Positions 12,346 to 23,707 of a DNA stretch of 64,000 nt are shown here, piece by piece. The stretch spans positions 13,263,282 through 13,327,281 of the forward strand of contig OX392536.1 in NCBI GenBank assembly GCA_947623455.1, written 5' to 3'. A program made the translations under genes and the position numbers. Source of the DNA: Mimachlamys varia (Eukaryota > Mollusca > Bivalvia > Pectinida > Pectinidae). Numbering within the stretch: the first letter of the stretch is position 1; every line of letters begins with the position of its first letter. The notes beneath the pieces are model-generated. The model saw only the letters and a program-made list of their open reading frames with translations, was not told the DNA's origin and did not search any database.

Positions 12346-13029
12346 TGGAGGTTCTTCATAAAACAATCTGGTTTCAGACGACAATCTTAGATTTTGACTG
12401 ATAGTTTGTGAATATCACATTCCTCTTTGTATCATGTTTTTCCAAAGCACCATTTTCCCTCAATATAATCAATGTACTTTTTTTTGGTTAATATCATGTA
12501 TTTTGAGGTGAATCCCTCTTAATATCATGTTTTTTAAGCCAATCACATACAATATCTAGGAAATGATGTCATTTCTATTGATTTCAGATACAACTTGTAC
12601 AAAATATTGCATAGAAAATAAACAAATAACCCCCAAAAATGGGATTTTTGATGAAATAATGTTATATATTGATAAATCTTCATATGTACATTGAAAAGCT
12701 TACTTTCAGTTATGGAGATTTGAAATGCACTAGATTTAGTAGACAAACATGTTTCTCTGAATGTCACATTCCTGTTTATGTCATGTTTTTGTCTGACAAA
12801 TGCAACCTGATATGAAGAGGAGTGCACTGTACTCAAATATAAAACCGGACATGCATTTTTTTACACCTTTTTTGTAAAACACTTTATAAATATAATTATC
12901 CACATCTCATATATTTCAAATTTCTAGCTCCTCTGTCTACGACTCATAACCTTCTTTCTTGCAATTTCCTCCCTGTACTTTTCCTCTTTCCAACTTCTTC
13001 CCTCTAATTATGTATGGACGTTACAGTGA
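12346..13029. other. Unassigned stretch with an internal repeat
   Basis: A phrase close to 'tcacattcct.tttatgtcatgttttt' occurs near 12417 and 12768. Otherwise AT-rich and featureless. The 97-residue minus-strand frame at 12543-12836 has no recognisable domain. Confidence 0.35.
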
Positions 13030-13694
13030 CCGCAATAATACAAAGTTCCAATGTACTACTTTGCTGGTAGCAGAATGGGTCAGATTCTCCACGCTAGACT
13101 AAGAATGGAGTGCAGTTCTCTTAAATTTTACCTTCACCGAAGAAATCTTATTGATAGTCCTATATGTCCCTGTACGGAATCAAACGAAACCAATGAGCAT
13201 TATCTATTACACTGTCGTCTCTTCTCACAAATACGTCTGCGTATGTTTAATAACATAAATCATCCATTAACAATCAATCTACTTTTGTTCGGGAATGAAG
13301 AGCTATCATATGATGAAAACATAACAATATTTTCATGCGTACAGTCTTTCATTGTTAACTCCAAACGATTTAGCTAAGGTTTCTCTTTCAGTCATCCTTA
13401 ATCTATTCTATGCCTTATATTTTCTATTGTCATTGGCACGGGCAATTCCTACATCTTCCTCATCCATTAACCCACCCCAACCCCTCCCCACCAAACCCTT
13501 CCCCTCCTCATCACTCACTCATACCCAACCTCATCCCCATCTCATATTCCATTATCCATTAGTTAATCATTTATCTAATGGAAACGGATTAATATAAGTT
13601 TTTTTTAAACTTGTTTCCGGATCCTATTCCTGCATATTCTCTGTCTATAATGTTGTATATATACTGTTGGAATGAAATAAAGTTTATATTAATA
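13030..13694 (+). pseudogene. 3' end of a non-LTR retrotransposon (LINE)
   Basis: A 108-residue open frame (13051-13377) reads GSRMGQILHARLRMECSSLK, then RRNLIDSPICPC, then NEHYLLHC. This is the cysteine/histidine segment found at the C terminus of many Jockey/CR1-like LINE polymerases (C-x-C ... H-x4-C spacing). The reverse transcriptase upstream is absent, as expected of a 5'-truncated copy. A pyrimidine-rich 3' untranslated stretch follows and ends in GAAATAAAG and AT-rich sequence near 13694. The ATG at 13051 is not a true start; coding similarity begins a little upstream in other frames. Confidence 0.7.
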
Positions 13695-14040
13695 ATACCT
13701 TGAATGCGCATAGCTATCCAGTACATCAATACACCTGTGCTGTATATAGCTCTGTTCGATGGTAGCGGTCAGCGATGGTACTGACGACTGTGTAATCTAT
13801 ATTTATCTTAGCTGGTATGAACTTGGCTTCGATGTTTTCTTAAATAATGACACGATAAACATCACACCACTTGCTTGGATAGAAATCTCTGTAATTCAGT
13901 GGTCGAAGTGTAATTTGCCAATAAGGGGATTAATGATGCCATTAACATCAGCAAAAGTCTGTTTAAGCTAACATACCACCGTACTTACGATATAAAAGTC
14001 CCCCGATTATTTCCTAGTTACTCTATACATATTGCACCAA
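13695..14040. other. Unassigned stretch
   Basis: One 70-residue open frame (13759-13971) without recognisable features; nothing else. Confidence 0.35.
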
Positions 14041-14352
14041 AGCTTTTCAATTACAAGCAAACATTGTAACGATTGAATATAGATGACCTTAGAATGACTC
14101 CTCCTTCAGCATGTTCATGTTCTTCATCTCAATATTGCTATATGGTTCCGATGGACACATAGTTACTGGTAATATATAATATTATCCCAAATATAAAGCT
14201 ACGGGAGCTTTTCATGAAAGGTCCTAAGTATCGAGATACTCCATCCATCAATTGGCATGTGAATTTCAAGATTCTTATATGGACTCAGAGGAAGATTACG
14301 CCAGACAATGGACTTAACGTGAACATGCTGTCACTTTCAGAGTGGATGAAGT
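14041..14352 (+). pseudogene. Reverse-transcriptase gene fragment, N-terminal part
   Basis: With at least two frameshifts the plus strand reads LNIDDLRMTPPSACSCSSSQ, then LRELFMKGPKYRDTPSINWH, VNFKIL, and then EDYARQW. This succession (CSCSSS..., KGPKYR, DYARxW) belongs to a reverse-transcriptase family that I have seen predicted widely in molluscs and cnidarians. The same family has a GIPMGTxCAPLLADLFL motif further downstream. That motif occurs at 19590, on the far side of the large inverted repeat. Stop codons and frameshifts make it a pseudogene. Assignment to a named clade (Penelope-like or other) is uncertain. Confidence 0.55.
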
Positions 14353-14363
14353 CTACTGGCTGG

Positions 14364-14479
14364 TAGTCCGAAGGGTTCTGACTCTCTGACCCGCTAAATA
14401 TTTTGACGACAGGCGGGGTGCGCACCCCGCCTGTCGTCAAAATATTTAGCGGGTCAGAGAGTCAGAACCCTTCGGACTA
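14364..14479. mobile_element. Perfect 116-bp palindrome, 8-bp duplication
   Basis: Each arm is 58 bp with no spacer and no mismatch by base-by-base comparison. The left end is TAGTCCGAAGGGTTCTGACT and the centre GGGGTGCGCACCCC lies between 14421 and 14422. The perfect 8-bp direct repeat CTGGCTGG flanks it (14356-14363 and 14480-14487). This is the structure of a MITE with an 8-bp duplication (hAT-like) whose interior has vanished. It sits inside the outer end of another inverted-repeat element. Confidence 0.9.
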
Positions 14480-14692
14480 CTGGCTGGCGACCAGTTCTCG
14501 CCAAGTACCAGTTCTCGCCACTGCACTTGCTTCGTCGGCAAAATCGCACTATTTTGCTATACACGAATTTGTTCAAGAAAGACAAACCTTCATCTCAAAA
14601 CATTCAGAAAAAAGGTAATTAACTAAGAAATATACAAATTACAGTGCCATTGGCGACAACTGGTTCTTGGCGAGAACTGGTCGCCCACCAGC
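14480..14692. mobile_element. MITE with 47-bp inverted ends
   Basis: The left end CTGGCTGGCGACCAGTTCTC continues as 'gccaagtaccagttctcgcca'. The right end, reversed, is CTGGTGGGCGACCAGTTCTC followed by 'gccaagaaccagttgtcgcca'. About 213 bp, no coding. Its left end was hit by the 116-bp palindrome. It lies in the left arm of the large inverted repeat; the right arm (19470-19495) lacks it. Confidence 0.7.
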
Positions 14693-15034
14693 GGCATGAC
14701 GAATTACCCAAATCTACCCAAATCTTACCCAAATCTACCCAAATCTTACCCAAATCGTACAAGTACACCACAAATATAAGAAAACCAATAGCATTATTAA
14801 TTAATTTACGCAAATTTTTGATGGTCGACGCGTTTTCTCCAGGTTTTAGTAAACCAAACATGAGTAAGGTTTATCTCCCCTGTATCACGCATGGCAAGTG
14901 TTTTAGGCCTATTATAATATCAATTTGTTAAATAATATAGATAAAGAAACAATAGAAATGCAATAATCAATAGACGTTATATACACATCACATCACCCAA
15001 ATCTACTTAAACCTTACCTAAGTCTTACCCAAAT

Positions 15035-15069
15035 CACGGACTTAGATAGCAATCTAATCTAAGTCCGTG
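15035..15069. mobile_element. Micro-palindrome A, 35 bp, 7-bp duplication
   Basis: Arms CACGGACTTAGAT and ATCTAAGTCCGTG (13 bp, perfect) around a 9-nt loop. It is flanked by the perfect 7-bp direct repeat CCCAAAT (15028-15034 and 15070-15076). It interrupts an ACCCAAATCT array whose phase is restored when the insertion and one duplicate are removed. Confidence 0.8.
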
Positions 15070-15109
15070 CCCAAATCTACCCAAATCCTGCCCAATATTC
15101 AGTTTAATT

Positions 15110-15790
15110 ACGTGACATGTATGAAATAATCGTTCTATATAATAATTCCTTTGATAAGTATAACGGGACATGTATAAAACGATCGTTTTTATTCATTTAA
15201 TACTAGAAACGGGACATGTATAAAACGATCGTTTTAATTCAATTTGATGATAGAAACAGGACATGTATAAAGCGATCGTTTTTATTCATTTTATAAATAT
15301 AACGGGGTATATATAAAACGATCGTTTTTATTCATTTGATAAGTATAACGGGACATGTATCAAACGATCGTTTATATTTATTTGATAAGTATAACGGGGC
15401 ATGTATAAAACGATTGTTTTATTCATTTGATAAGTATAACGGGACATGTATAAAACGATCGTATTTATTCATTTGATGATAGAAACGGGACATGTATAAA
15501 ACGATCGTTTTAATTCAATTTGATAATAGAAACAGGACATGTATAAAAGCGATCGTTTTTATTCATTTCATAAATATAACGATCATTTTATTCATTTGAT
15601 AAGTATAACGGGACATGTATCAAACGATCGTTTTTATTTATTTGATAAGTATAACGGGGCATGAATAAAACGATCGTTTTTATTCATTTGATAATAGAAA
15701 CGGGACATGTATGAAGCGATCGTTTTTATTCATTTGAAAAGTATAACGGGACGTGCATATAATGATCGTTTTCGTTCAATTTATTTCAAA
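15110..15790. repeat. Minisatellite with CGATCG palindromes
   Basis: About 14 degenerate units of roughly 46 bp: 'ataacgggacatgtataaaa' then CGATCGTTTTTATTCATTTG. Most units contain the palindrome AACGATCGTT. Variants include GAAACGGGAC for ATAACGGGAC and a truncated unit near 15575. It lies just inside the left arm of the large inverted repeat. Confidence 0.85.
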
Positions 15791-16229
15791 CATGCTTGTT
15801 AAAATCTATGACGGACAAGTATATATTTTTCGAAATTACGTATATATTTTCAAAGTTTCTGCAGTTTGTATTATATTTTTACGATATATTCGTCTCTTTC
15901 ATATAACCCAATTGATGTTGTGACACTAATTAGGAAATAACGCAATTATGTTATCTGGAGTCCAGCTTCATTGTGGACTGGGGCCAATATACTTGGTCGT
16001 GTCCTGGGGGCTACTACAATACGCCACTACAATATACGAGGAACTCAGATACTGATAACGAACGTGAACAAAAGAGACCTATGTCAATCAATTAGTCCAT
16101 GTTAAGTGTCAATAAACATCTAACAACATATATATATGATAAATAATTCGCTAAGTACGAAGGGACGTATATCGATCAATTCTTACGAAATATAAAATGG
16201 GACTTGCAATTTGAATAAATCGCTAGATA
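15791..16229. other. Interior of the inverted-repeat region
   Basis: AT-rich sequence without a coding signal. A partial GGGACGTATAT motif at about 16163 resembles half of palindrome family B. Confidence 0.4.
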
Positions 16230-16260
16230 CAGGGACGTATATGTGAGATACACGTCCCTG
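16230..16260. mobile_element. Micro-palindrome B, 31 bp
   Basis: Begins CAGGGACGTATA and ends ACACGTCCCTG; same family as 8721-8746. The bases on the two sides do not form a clear duplication, so insertion at this site is not shown. Confidence 0.5.
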
Positions 16261-16426
16261 CGTATATTTATAATTATATCATTAGTTTAAATAACTCACG
16301 GGGTAATTAGATGAATAATACGCCAGTTACAAAAGAAGGACGTATAGATATCAAAATTGATAAAATAATTTTCTGGTTTACGGATTAATTGGAATATTTC
16401 GCTTAGGATAATGGGATGTATATAAA

Positions 16427-16465
16427 CAGAGACGTATAAAGCCTTTATATAATTATACGTCTCTG
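16427..16465. mobile_element. Micro-palindrome B, 39 bp
   Basis: Arms CAGAGACGTATAA and TTATACGTCTCTG around a 13-nt centre. The 7-bp direct repeat ATATAAA flanks it (16420-16426 and 16466-16472), close to the 8 bp seen for the copy at 8721. Confidence 0.65.
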
Positions 16466-16736
16466 ATATAAATCAAAATTGATGGAATCCATTCCAAGCC
16501 ACAATAATTTCTATTTAGTCCCATTTTTATTTCGACGTTATATTATAGGGATTTGGGAGGGTGATATTAAAAAGTATTGTATAAGAGAAGAAAAATAAAA
16601 AAAAAATATCATAACGTGACGTTTTATGTACGTTTTTATAAGAACTTCACATGTATAATTTGATAAAATGTCAAATTACTGATTCGTACGTTAACACAAA
16701 GTCAAACACACTCGCTCACATACCATTCTTATTAAT

Positions 16737-17128
16737 TAAAGGCCCAATATACGTATCTTTCCGCAAAACTTGAAGCGAAAATCAAGCCTAATAACTTATT
16801 ATATTTATAGATTTAGTTAAGATTAGCTGATATCAGCATTATTCAAGGTGAATTCTTACGCGGTTACTGGTACAGCAGTAGTTGAAACTCGGTATTTGTA
16901 AACACGCGTCCATTTTGAAACGTCTTCTACCTTCGGTTTTTTGTTGAAGTGGGCCACACCTGAATCATTTTCAGTTGTTTGGATTTTTCTGTCAACAGTT
17001 TCTTGTTAGTTACAGCTCTGGCTTACTTCGTTTTAGGCTTATTTTTGCATGGTTATCAACTGGATTTTTTGTCAGATTTTTTTTAGACTCACGAAAAAAT
17101 TCCTGAAGTTACGTATATCGGGCCTTTA
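16737..17128 (+). mobile_element. MITE, TAAAGGCCC ends, full copy
   Basis: About 392 bp from TAAAGGCCCAATATACGTA to TACGTATATCGGGCCTTTA, with TA at both boundaries. Same family as 9744-10124 (opposite strand), 25118-25262 and 58531-58730 (right parts only). No protein. Confidence 0.85.
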
Positions 17129-17136
17129 AGTAAAAC

Positions 17137-17163
17137 CACGGACTTAGATAGTCTAAGTCCGTG
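17137..17163. mobile_element. Micro-palindrome A, 27 bp
   Basis: Arms CACGGACTTAGA and TCTAAGTCCGTG (12 bp, perfect) with a 3-nt centre TAG. Flanks GTAAAAC (17130-17136) and GTAAAAT (17164-17170) agree at 6 of 7 bases. It lies between the MITE end and the 3' end of an inverted LINE fragment. Confidence 0.75.
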
Positions 17164-17169
17164 GTAAAA

Positions 17170-18230
17170 TATACTGTTTAGAACTGCAATATATAAACTA
17201 TTGATATACTGAGAATTTTTGTAATTTTTTTTTTTGATCTAGTATGTTTAAGTATCGTTAAATTGATTTCATCAGACATACCAACTACTCCATTCGATAT
17301 AACATCTAAATTAACATAACCTAAAAGATCATATATAGAAATAATATTACGTCTTTCATTTCTACAGTATCTTATTAAGGCCAATGAAAGAAAAAATGAA
17401 TTGAATTTTCTATAAAATTACCACATGCACAGGAACGAACCATCATTGCGTCCACCGAAGGTCGTTAGGCGATGTGAGGTCGTTAAACTCTCAAAATAAA
17501 TAAATAAATAAGGAACCATCATCACCAAATGTTCTTTCAATCAATCATAATTTAAATCACTGGCATTGTTTCTCAATTGACACAAAATGATATTTAGATT
17601 TCTAGGATTACAGTTATTAAACATTTCAGAAATACTAAAGTTATAGGGAATACTTTTTTAAGTTTTGATTTAAAGCTAGAGATTGAAACAGAATTTCTTA
17701 TTGAGTCTTCCAGAGAGTTCCAGTTATGCATAGCAGAGGGAAAAAACTATTTTTATAATTATTAGTTCTAGCAGTAGGTACATTAAATATTCTTTCATTT
17801 CTAAACGAATAAGATGTATTTGTATTAAGAAATGGTTGTATGATGTTATAGAGATATGTAAGAGAATAGTCATTGATAATTTTAAACATAAGTGTCCTTA
17901 TCCAGTTATTATTTTCATAGCTTCAATTTGGATAGATTCAAGTAAATCATATTCATTTTTAGTGCAATTATCCCAAACTATGATGGAATATTTTAATATT
18001 GGTCTAATGTATGATATATTTATTGTTTTAAATGTATTTGTGTCAACTATATATTTCAGAATTCTCAGTATAATCAATCTCGATGAAGCTTGATCGTAAA
18101 TGTTATCAATATGATTGGACCAGGTACCTTTTTTATTAATGTTAGTCCTAAACGTTTGTGGCAGTCATGCTGCGTTATAGTATGGTTATTAAAGTAAAGA
18201 GTGGGATGAGAAAGCTTACGAGTAAATATC
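17170..18230 (-). pseudogene. LINE polymerase fragment, C-terminal part
   Basis: Read on the minus strand with frameshifts: HPTLYFNNHTITQ..CHKRLG, then WSNHIDNIYD and RPILKYSIIVWDNC. Next come LLESIQIEAMKIITG, then FRNERIFNVPTARTNNYKNS, SFFP...WNSL, then CACGNFIENSIHFFF and a tail ending near 17178. This is the thumb and C-terminal cysteine-rich part of a non-LTR polymerase in normal order. The palm and everything upstream are lost. A 66-bp retroposed insert (17447-17512) interrupts it. The 63- to 68-residue open frames here are pieces of this one relic. Confidence 0.7.
17447..17512 (+). mobile_element. 66-bp SINE-like insert, 10-bp duplication
   Basis: A body of about 46 bp ending GTCGTTAAACTCTC is followed by (AAAT)n. 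It is flanked by the perfect 10-bp repeat GAACCATCAT (17437-17446 and 17513-17522). Tail and duplication length are those of target-primed retroposition. A diverged relative lies at 28555-28627. It sits within the LINE fragment on the opposite strand. Confidence 0.8.
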
Positions 18231-18769
18231 AGTGCAACTACATATACAATACATATTGATGACTGATAATGCCAGAGTCCTATAGATAATTGTCGCCTCT
18301 AGGAGTTTGTGGCCATTACGATGTTATTTACATACTAACCCGTAACCTGGATTGTAACGGCACATGTCTAGCTAATAGTAATTAGCACACTTTGGATATT
18401 GTTTACAGTTAATTATACCAGAAACTTGTGTTTTAACAAAACGGATAATATACATTTAAACACACACATACACGAATATACATATACTAAAAAAAGCTTT
18501 GACGTCAAGTAGGTATATACATTATTACGGAATGTATTATATCATATGATAACTGGATAATTTCCCAGTTATTGGTTATTCAGTTTGGTCATGCTTTACC
18601 TGTAAATTAACATGTATGTTCATAATTACGTAGATTTTCACTTGTTTCCACTCTTTGTAAAATGTATAATTGTCTGTCAGTGTAATCATTCGTTGTTGAA
18701 ATGTTGATTGTATAATTTTTAGAAACGTATATAGATCTATACACTCTCTGGTAAAAGGTTATTTTTGAG
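18231..18769. other. Unassigned stretch
   Basis: AT-rich, with one TGACGTCA octamer at about 18500. No coding signal. Confidence 0.35.
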
Positions 18770-19495
18770 ATTTGGGTAAAATTTAGGTAGATTTGGGTAA
18801 GATTCGGGTAGATTTGTGTAAGATTTGGGTAGATTTGGGTAAGATTTAGGTAGATTTGGGTAAGATTTTGATAAGATTTAGGGTAGATTTGGGTAAGATT
18901 TGGGTAAGATTTAGATAGATTTGGGTAAGATTCGGGTAGATTTGTGTAAGATTTAGGTAGATTTGGGTAAGATTTAGGTAGATTTGGGTAAGATTTTGAT
19001 AAGATTTAGGTAGATTTGAGTAAGATTTAGGTAGATTTGGGTAGATTTGGTTAAGATTTGGGTAAGATTTAGATAGATTTGGGTAAGATTTGGGTAAGAT
19101 TTTAGTAGATTTGGGTAATGTGATTTTTATATTATGAAATATTAGTTTTTCGAGGACGCCAATTTTCTATTGATTATTGCATTTACATTGTTTCTGTAGT
19201 TATATTATTTAACATGATTGATATTATGATTTAGTACAATACAGATAAAGAGTCACGTTTTGCTGATAATATTCTTTGTCATGCGTGATACAGGGGAGAT
19301 AACCCTTACTGAAGTTTGGATGGCTAAAACCAGGAGAAAACGACATCCATCATCAAAATTTGCGAATAATTAATTAATAAAGCTATTGGTTTTCTTATAA
19401 TTGTGGTGTATTTGTATAACTTGGGTAAAATTTGGGTAGATTTGGGTAAGATTTGGGTAGATTTGGGTAATTCGTCGCGCCTGCCACCAGTAGAT
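18770..19495. repeat. Right arm of the 5.1-kb inverted repeat
   Basis: A run of about 30 degenerate units of AGATTTGGGTA or AGATTTAGGTA fills 18775-19120. Next comes a stretch with CTATTGATTATTGCATTT and 'catgcgtgatacaggggagataa...ccaggagaaaacg', and a second AGATTTGGGTA block ending GGGTAATTCGTC and CCAGTAGA. These are the reverse complement of the blocks in 14352-15095, in reversed order. The unit is not the metazoan telomere repeat TTAGGG. Confidence 0.75.
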
Positions 19496-19640
19496 CTATC
19501 CGGTTCTATTCAGAAAAGAGTTAGGAGGAGAGATTTTCCAGCAAACTGTTGGCATTCCCATGGGAACAAAATGTGCCCCACTCTTAGCTGACTTGTTTTT
19601 GTTTTCATACGAGGCTGAATTTGTGGAAGTACCCGGACGA
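19496..19640 (+). pseudogene. Reverse-transcriptase fragment, GIPMGT motif
   Basis: In one frame: FRKELGGEIFQQTVGIPMGT followed by KCAPLLADLFLFSYEAEF. The GIPMG...ADLFL stretch corresponds to the motif between the palm blocks of the reverse-transcriptase family whose N-terminal part lies at 14041-14352. The frame continues to 19970 but loses resemblance after about 19640. About 300 residues expected between the two parts are missing. Clade not certain. Confidence 0.6.
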
Positions 19641-20400
19641 AAATGTGTGCAGTACAAAAACGTTTCAGTTCGAAAATTCCCAATGGCATTGTTGCTGATT
19701 TCGGCATTTTTCTCTCCATTAAATCACATATTTTCAGATATAATAAGACACATTGAAGATAAAATGCCCATAAAGATAATAATTCAGAATATCAAAGAAG
19801 TATTTAGTACAATACTTGGTCGTACGAAGTTGTATTGGGTGGTATGGGGTAGTATTGGGCATTTAGGCGCGGTGTACCTAATGAGTGTCCAGCTGGGAGA
19901 AATGGTTGTCCAGAGAATGTCGGGAGGTTTTTGCACGCCCAGCAATTTATTGATACAGATTTTTTTTTAATTATTTCTTCTGTATTATCGAAATACAATT
20001 TTGTATAGTGTTAGATATTGCCATCAACTACATAATACGGAAGAGATAATTATTTTTTAAGAAATTTTCTGAAAGCGCTTGAAGACGCTTGTAGACGCTT
20101 GTGGAAGCTTTTTAGAGAGACCGCTCCGGCCGGATCCCTGGACACTCTTTAGGTACACGTGCACCCATTTAGACGCACCGAGAGCTCGAGTTACTTCCCA
20201 TTGAACAACACATATATATACATCACAGCTTAAGAAGCACCAGTTGTAGTGATTTATTAGTAATGAATTTGTCATTGGAAACGATCGATCAAATGATTGT
20301 AGGATAAACAAACTGATTACTCTTTCTCATGCTGACTTCTGACGGAGGTCCAAGGTCTCCCTCTAAATAAAGCGTCCGATCGACCACGATTCGATGTTTG
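19641..20400. other. Unassigned stretch
   Basis: Contains a small run of GACGCTTG repeats (20078-20110). No gene or element recognised. Its last nine bases before 20410 form the left target duplication of the next element. Confidence 0.35.
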
Positions 20401-20410
20401 CGCCAAAAGC

Positions 20411-21010
20411 GGTGCGACGAATCACCGAAACGGACCGAATCGGACCGAAACGGACCGAAACGGACCGAATCGGACCGAAACGGACCGAAACGGGACCGAA
20501 TCGGACCGAAACGGGACCGGAACGGAGTCGAAACAAAATATTTAAGGTTATTTAGAGCAAATTAAACACATTTCAACACTATTTATGACAATTTGTAACG
20601 AAAATATCTTAATGAAACCCAGAAGAAATGCATGATTTCTGTGTTTGACCGAAACGGAGTAAATCGAAACATACTCGGGGTCAAAACAGAATGTTAATGG
20701 TTATTTTAATCAGATTAAATACATTTTGACAATTTGAAACGAACAAACATATTATTAACACAATTGGAATGAACGGAGCAATATTGGAACCGAAAAGAAA
20801 TGTATGAATATTTTTCACATTATACATTTTTACCGTATTCGACTGATACGAAGTGAATAAAGGTATTCTAGGCCAATTAAATATTTATGATAACTGTGTT
20901 TGAACGACGGAAAAGGAACTGAAACGAAAAGTTTAATAACACAATAATCGTTATTGTGTCTGACCGAAACGGACAAAAACGGAACCGAAACGAAATGTAT
21001 TAAAATATTA
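20411..21010. repeat. Left terminal array of the 7.1-kb element
   Basis: Tight units of 11-12 bp (GGACCGAAACG or GGACCGAATCG) to 20545. Three or four looser units of about 130-150 bp follow, each beginning near 'tgaccgaaacgga' and passing through 'ttaatcagattaaatacattttgac'. The tight part is mirrored at 27375-27478. Confidence 0.8.
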
Positions 21011-22996
21011 ATAGGGAATAAAAAGGTTTCAAATACAGTTGAATGACCAAATCATACCAAGACGGCACAGAAATTCAAGGGGAGTTTTTATTGATTTGTG
21101 GCCAAAACTTAACCATAACTGAAATGTATTGCAGAAGGATAATCTTCATATTGTGCAATGTCTTGGGATACAGTGATATACCAAACAAAGATCGAATGAA
21201 ATCATTTTATTTATCATTGATTGTCTTGAGAAAGATTACCACGCCCATTTAATCTTTGTTTGTGTACCATGAATACCATCGGGCCACGTGATATGTTTTG
21301 TTAACGCCCTCCTAAATTTGATTCGCTTGCCACTTTCTAGCGACCCTCATGTGAATATTGTAAAATTTACGCTATCATATTAACGTATTCCTAAACAATT
21401 GAAAAGAGACATATCAGATATTACTCAGGCGATTTATAAATATATTCAACACAATGTATCATATACTCTTAGGTTAAAATGTGAATTTCCTGTAGTGTTT
21501 TATCGGATAAATGAACTAAATAAATGATACTTTGACTATGTTTAAATGCCATTGTTTCATATTTGGCAGAAACGGGAAAGGTTGGTGTCACTCTGTTTAA
21601 CCGACTCAAGATAGAAATTACTTGACTAGAATGAAACATAAATAGTTACAGGCATGGAACAAAAGAAATTAACACGACGAAATAACATACAATTTGAACA
21701 GGCAAACAATAGTTTGCTGATGTCCACTGATTTTATCAATCTTTCTGGATGTGTGCAACATGCCAGGATATCTCTATCTGTACTAACACGCATGCTAAGA
21801 TGAAAACTTCACTTGAATATAATGTACCAGAATACAAATGTATATAATTTCAAAGGAACTTATTTAATATACCTTATACAACAAAGTGATGATTAATATT
21901 TGCCAGTTCCTCCTTCAAGCGAGTGAATAATAAAGTGTTTAACACTGTAGTCACTATCAAAGATATGTTCATTATATGTAAAATAAAAATGTTAACATTG
22001 GAGACTGAAAGTAAGTTTCTAATACATGTACATTCGGCTGTTGGCCTTGAAATACTTTATTAAAACATTTCTACGTAAAATCATTCTTCCACCTGATGAA
22101 CTTTCTTTGCAACTGTAAGTATACTAGTAAATCCACACAGAAACATGCTTGTTAAAACATTTTAATACTACCACAAGGGCATATAGATTTTCAGTCATCT
22201 ATAAACATATACATCCACACTTACATGCCGTAATGAACAAGGTCCTTACCAGTAAGTATCACAAAATGAATTATATAATAATAATGTAATTATTTAAGTG
22301 TCACATACTGTTAAAATACTATGAAATGGATTAATATCAAACAAGGGCTTGAGTTTTGGAACGCCATTATACATGTACCTTAAAAAAAATCATAATTCAT
22401 AATATTCAGTTAAGACAGATTGTCGATTTAGGAAATACTATTATACGGCGCTATTATTATATTAATATACAAAATGCATACGCTTCATAAGATCACCCTC
22501 TCAAATAGATTTCGTATTGATAGAACATACAACACTGTTCATTTTTAAAACATACAAACATCTAAAATTAACTCGAAAGGAGTACAGCTCTGTAGCTTTA
22601 AATCTACAATTCAACGCAATCTTGATCTACCACCTATTTATTGTAATGTTGGACAAGAAAGTTACATGTTTTACGTACAAGGCTGCGAAATTATTAATGA
22701 CCGTGCATGTGGTAACGAATGTGAAAATATAGTACGTGTACATTTTTCTTATTGTATAATATATATTATATGTTAGAACGTGAGATTATATTTGATAATA
22801 TTTCTCGTTATTGCGTGTGGATATATTTAACGTATACCGACCTACCAATAAATCTACAATAGAATTTCTCAAAACTTTGTGAATTATGAATTTGGATTGC
22901 TATAGAATAATTATTACACATGGAAATGGTAATTTCATTTAGAATTTTTCTGTTCACACTGCCGAATCTTTTATAAACGATTATTTTGTAGTCCCT
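21011..22996. other. Interior of the 7.1-kb element
   Basis: AT-rich. Open frames at 21043-21252 and 22517-22732 have no recognisable domain. No transposase motif seen. Confidence 0.4.
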
Positions 22997-23655
22997 GGGC
23001 TGAGTTTTACTAAACAACTTAAGTTACGCAAAAAATTCCAACTTACGAATTTCGTAAGTACAAACTTAAGTTACGATCTTTCTGTTTTACGAAAGCATTC
23101 GTAAGTTTCGTCGTAAACTTAACTTACGAAAATTCGTAAGTTACTATTTCGGAACATTCCTGTGTTGGAGGTAAGAATAATCTTAGTAACAAACTTTGTT
23201 CACGCAAGCACAGTCACTAGTTTATTATTATTGTTTTTGTCGAAATTGGCATCATGTCTAAATTGTATATATATGATGTAGGTCACGTCATTGATGTCTG
23301 CTACATGTACGTTGGTTGGAGGGTCGTCTGAAATCACGATTCTGTACAAATTGTGTCAAGGCTAACGTTAGTGAAGGAAAGTTTGACACATTTCAGTAGA
23401 TAGAGGGACATGCGAATTTGTTAATGCCCCATCAATGGTCATAAAGGATCTAAACTCCCCGAACGTGTTAAATTACTCAAACACCCTAGTTTAGGTCCAA
23501 AACTAGCTGTAACGAATTATCAGGTCCCTGTGACATTGGAGTCTACTAACGTATCTGATTAATAACCTGTCCTAAAACTTATGTGTCAAAATGCCGTCGT
23601 TCAAAAGTAGGCCTACATAATATTTTACTGAAACATTGTTGTAAACATGGCTATA

Positions 23656-23685
23656 TGACGTCACACATCAACATCTGTGACGTCA
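23656..23685. promoter_or_regulatory. Two TGACGTCA octamers
   Basis: Perfect TGACGTCA palindromes at 23656-23663 and 23678-23685, the consensus cAMP response element, starting 22 bp apart. They lie inside a foldback element with no gene nearby, so function is not implied. Confidence 0.3.
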
Positions 23686-23707
23686 CATGCATTACTTCAC
23701 ATTTCAC

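Larger units (their letters stand above)
14352..15095. repeat. Left arm of a 5.1-kb inverted repeat
   Basis: After removing two later insertions (14364-14692) the arm begins TCTACTGG and runs through GACGAATTACCC. It then runs through an array of ACCCAAATCT units, a stretch ending 'cgcgttttctccaggtttt' and 'ctcccctgtatcacgcatg', and a second ACCCAAATCT block. Its reverse complement is found at 18770-19495. Sequence agreement is interrupted but clear over more than 350 bp. Confidence 0.75.

Noticed and set aside
18775..19120. Telomere-like array (TTTGGGTA)
   Set aside because: Not TTAGGG, units degenerate, and an inverted copy exists at 14.7-15.1 kb as part of an inverted repeat.
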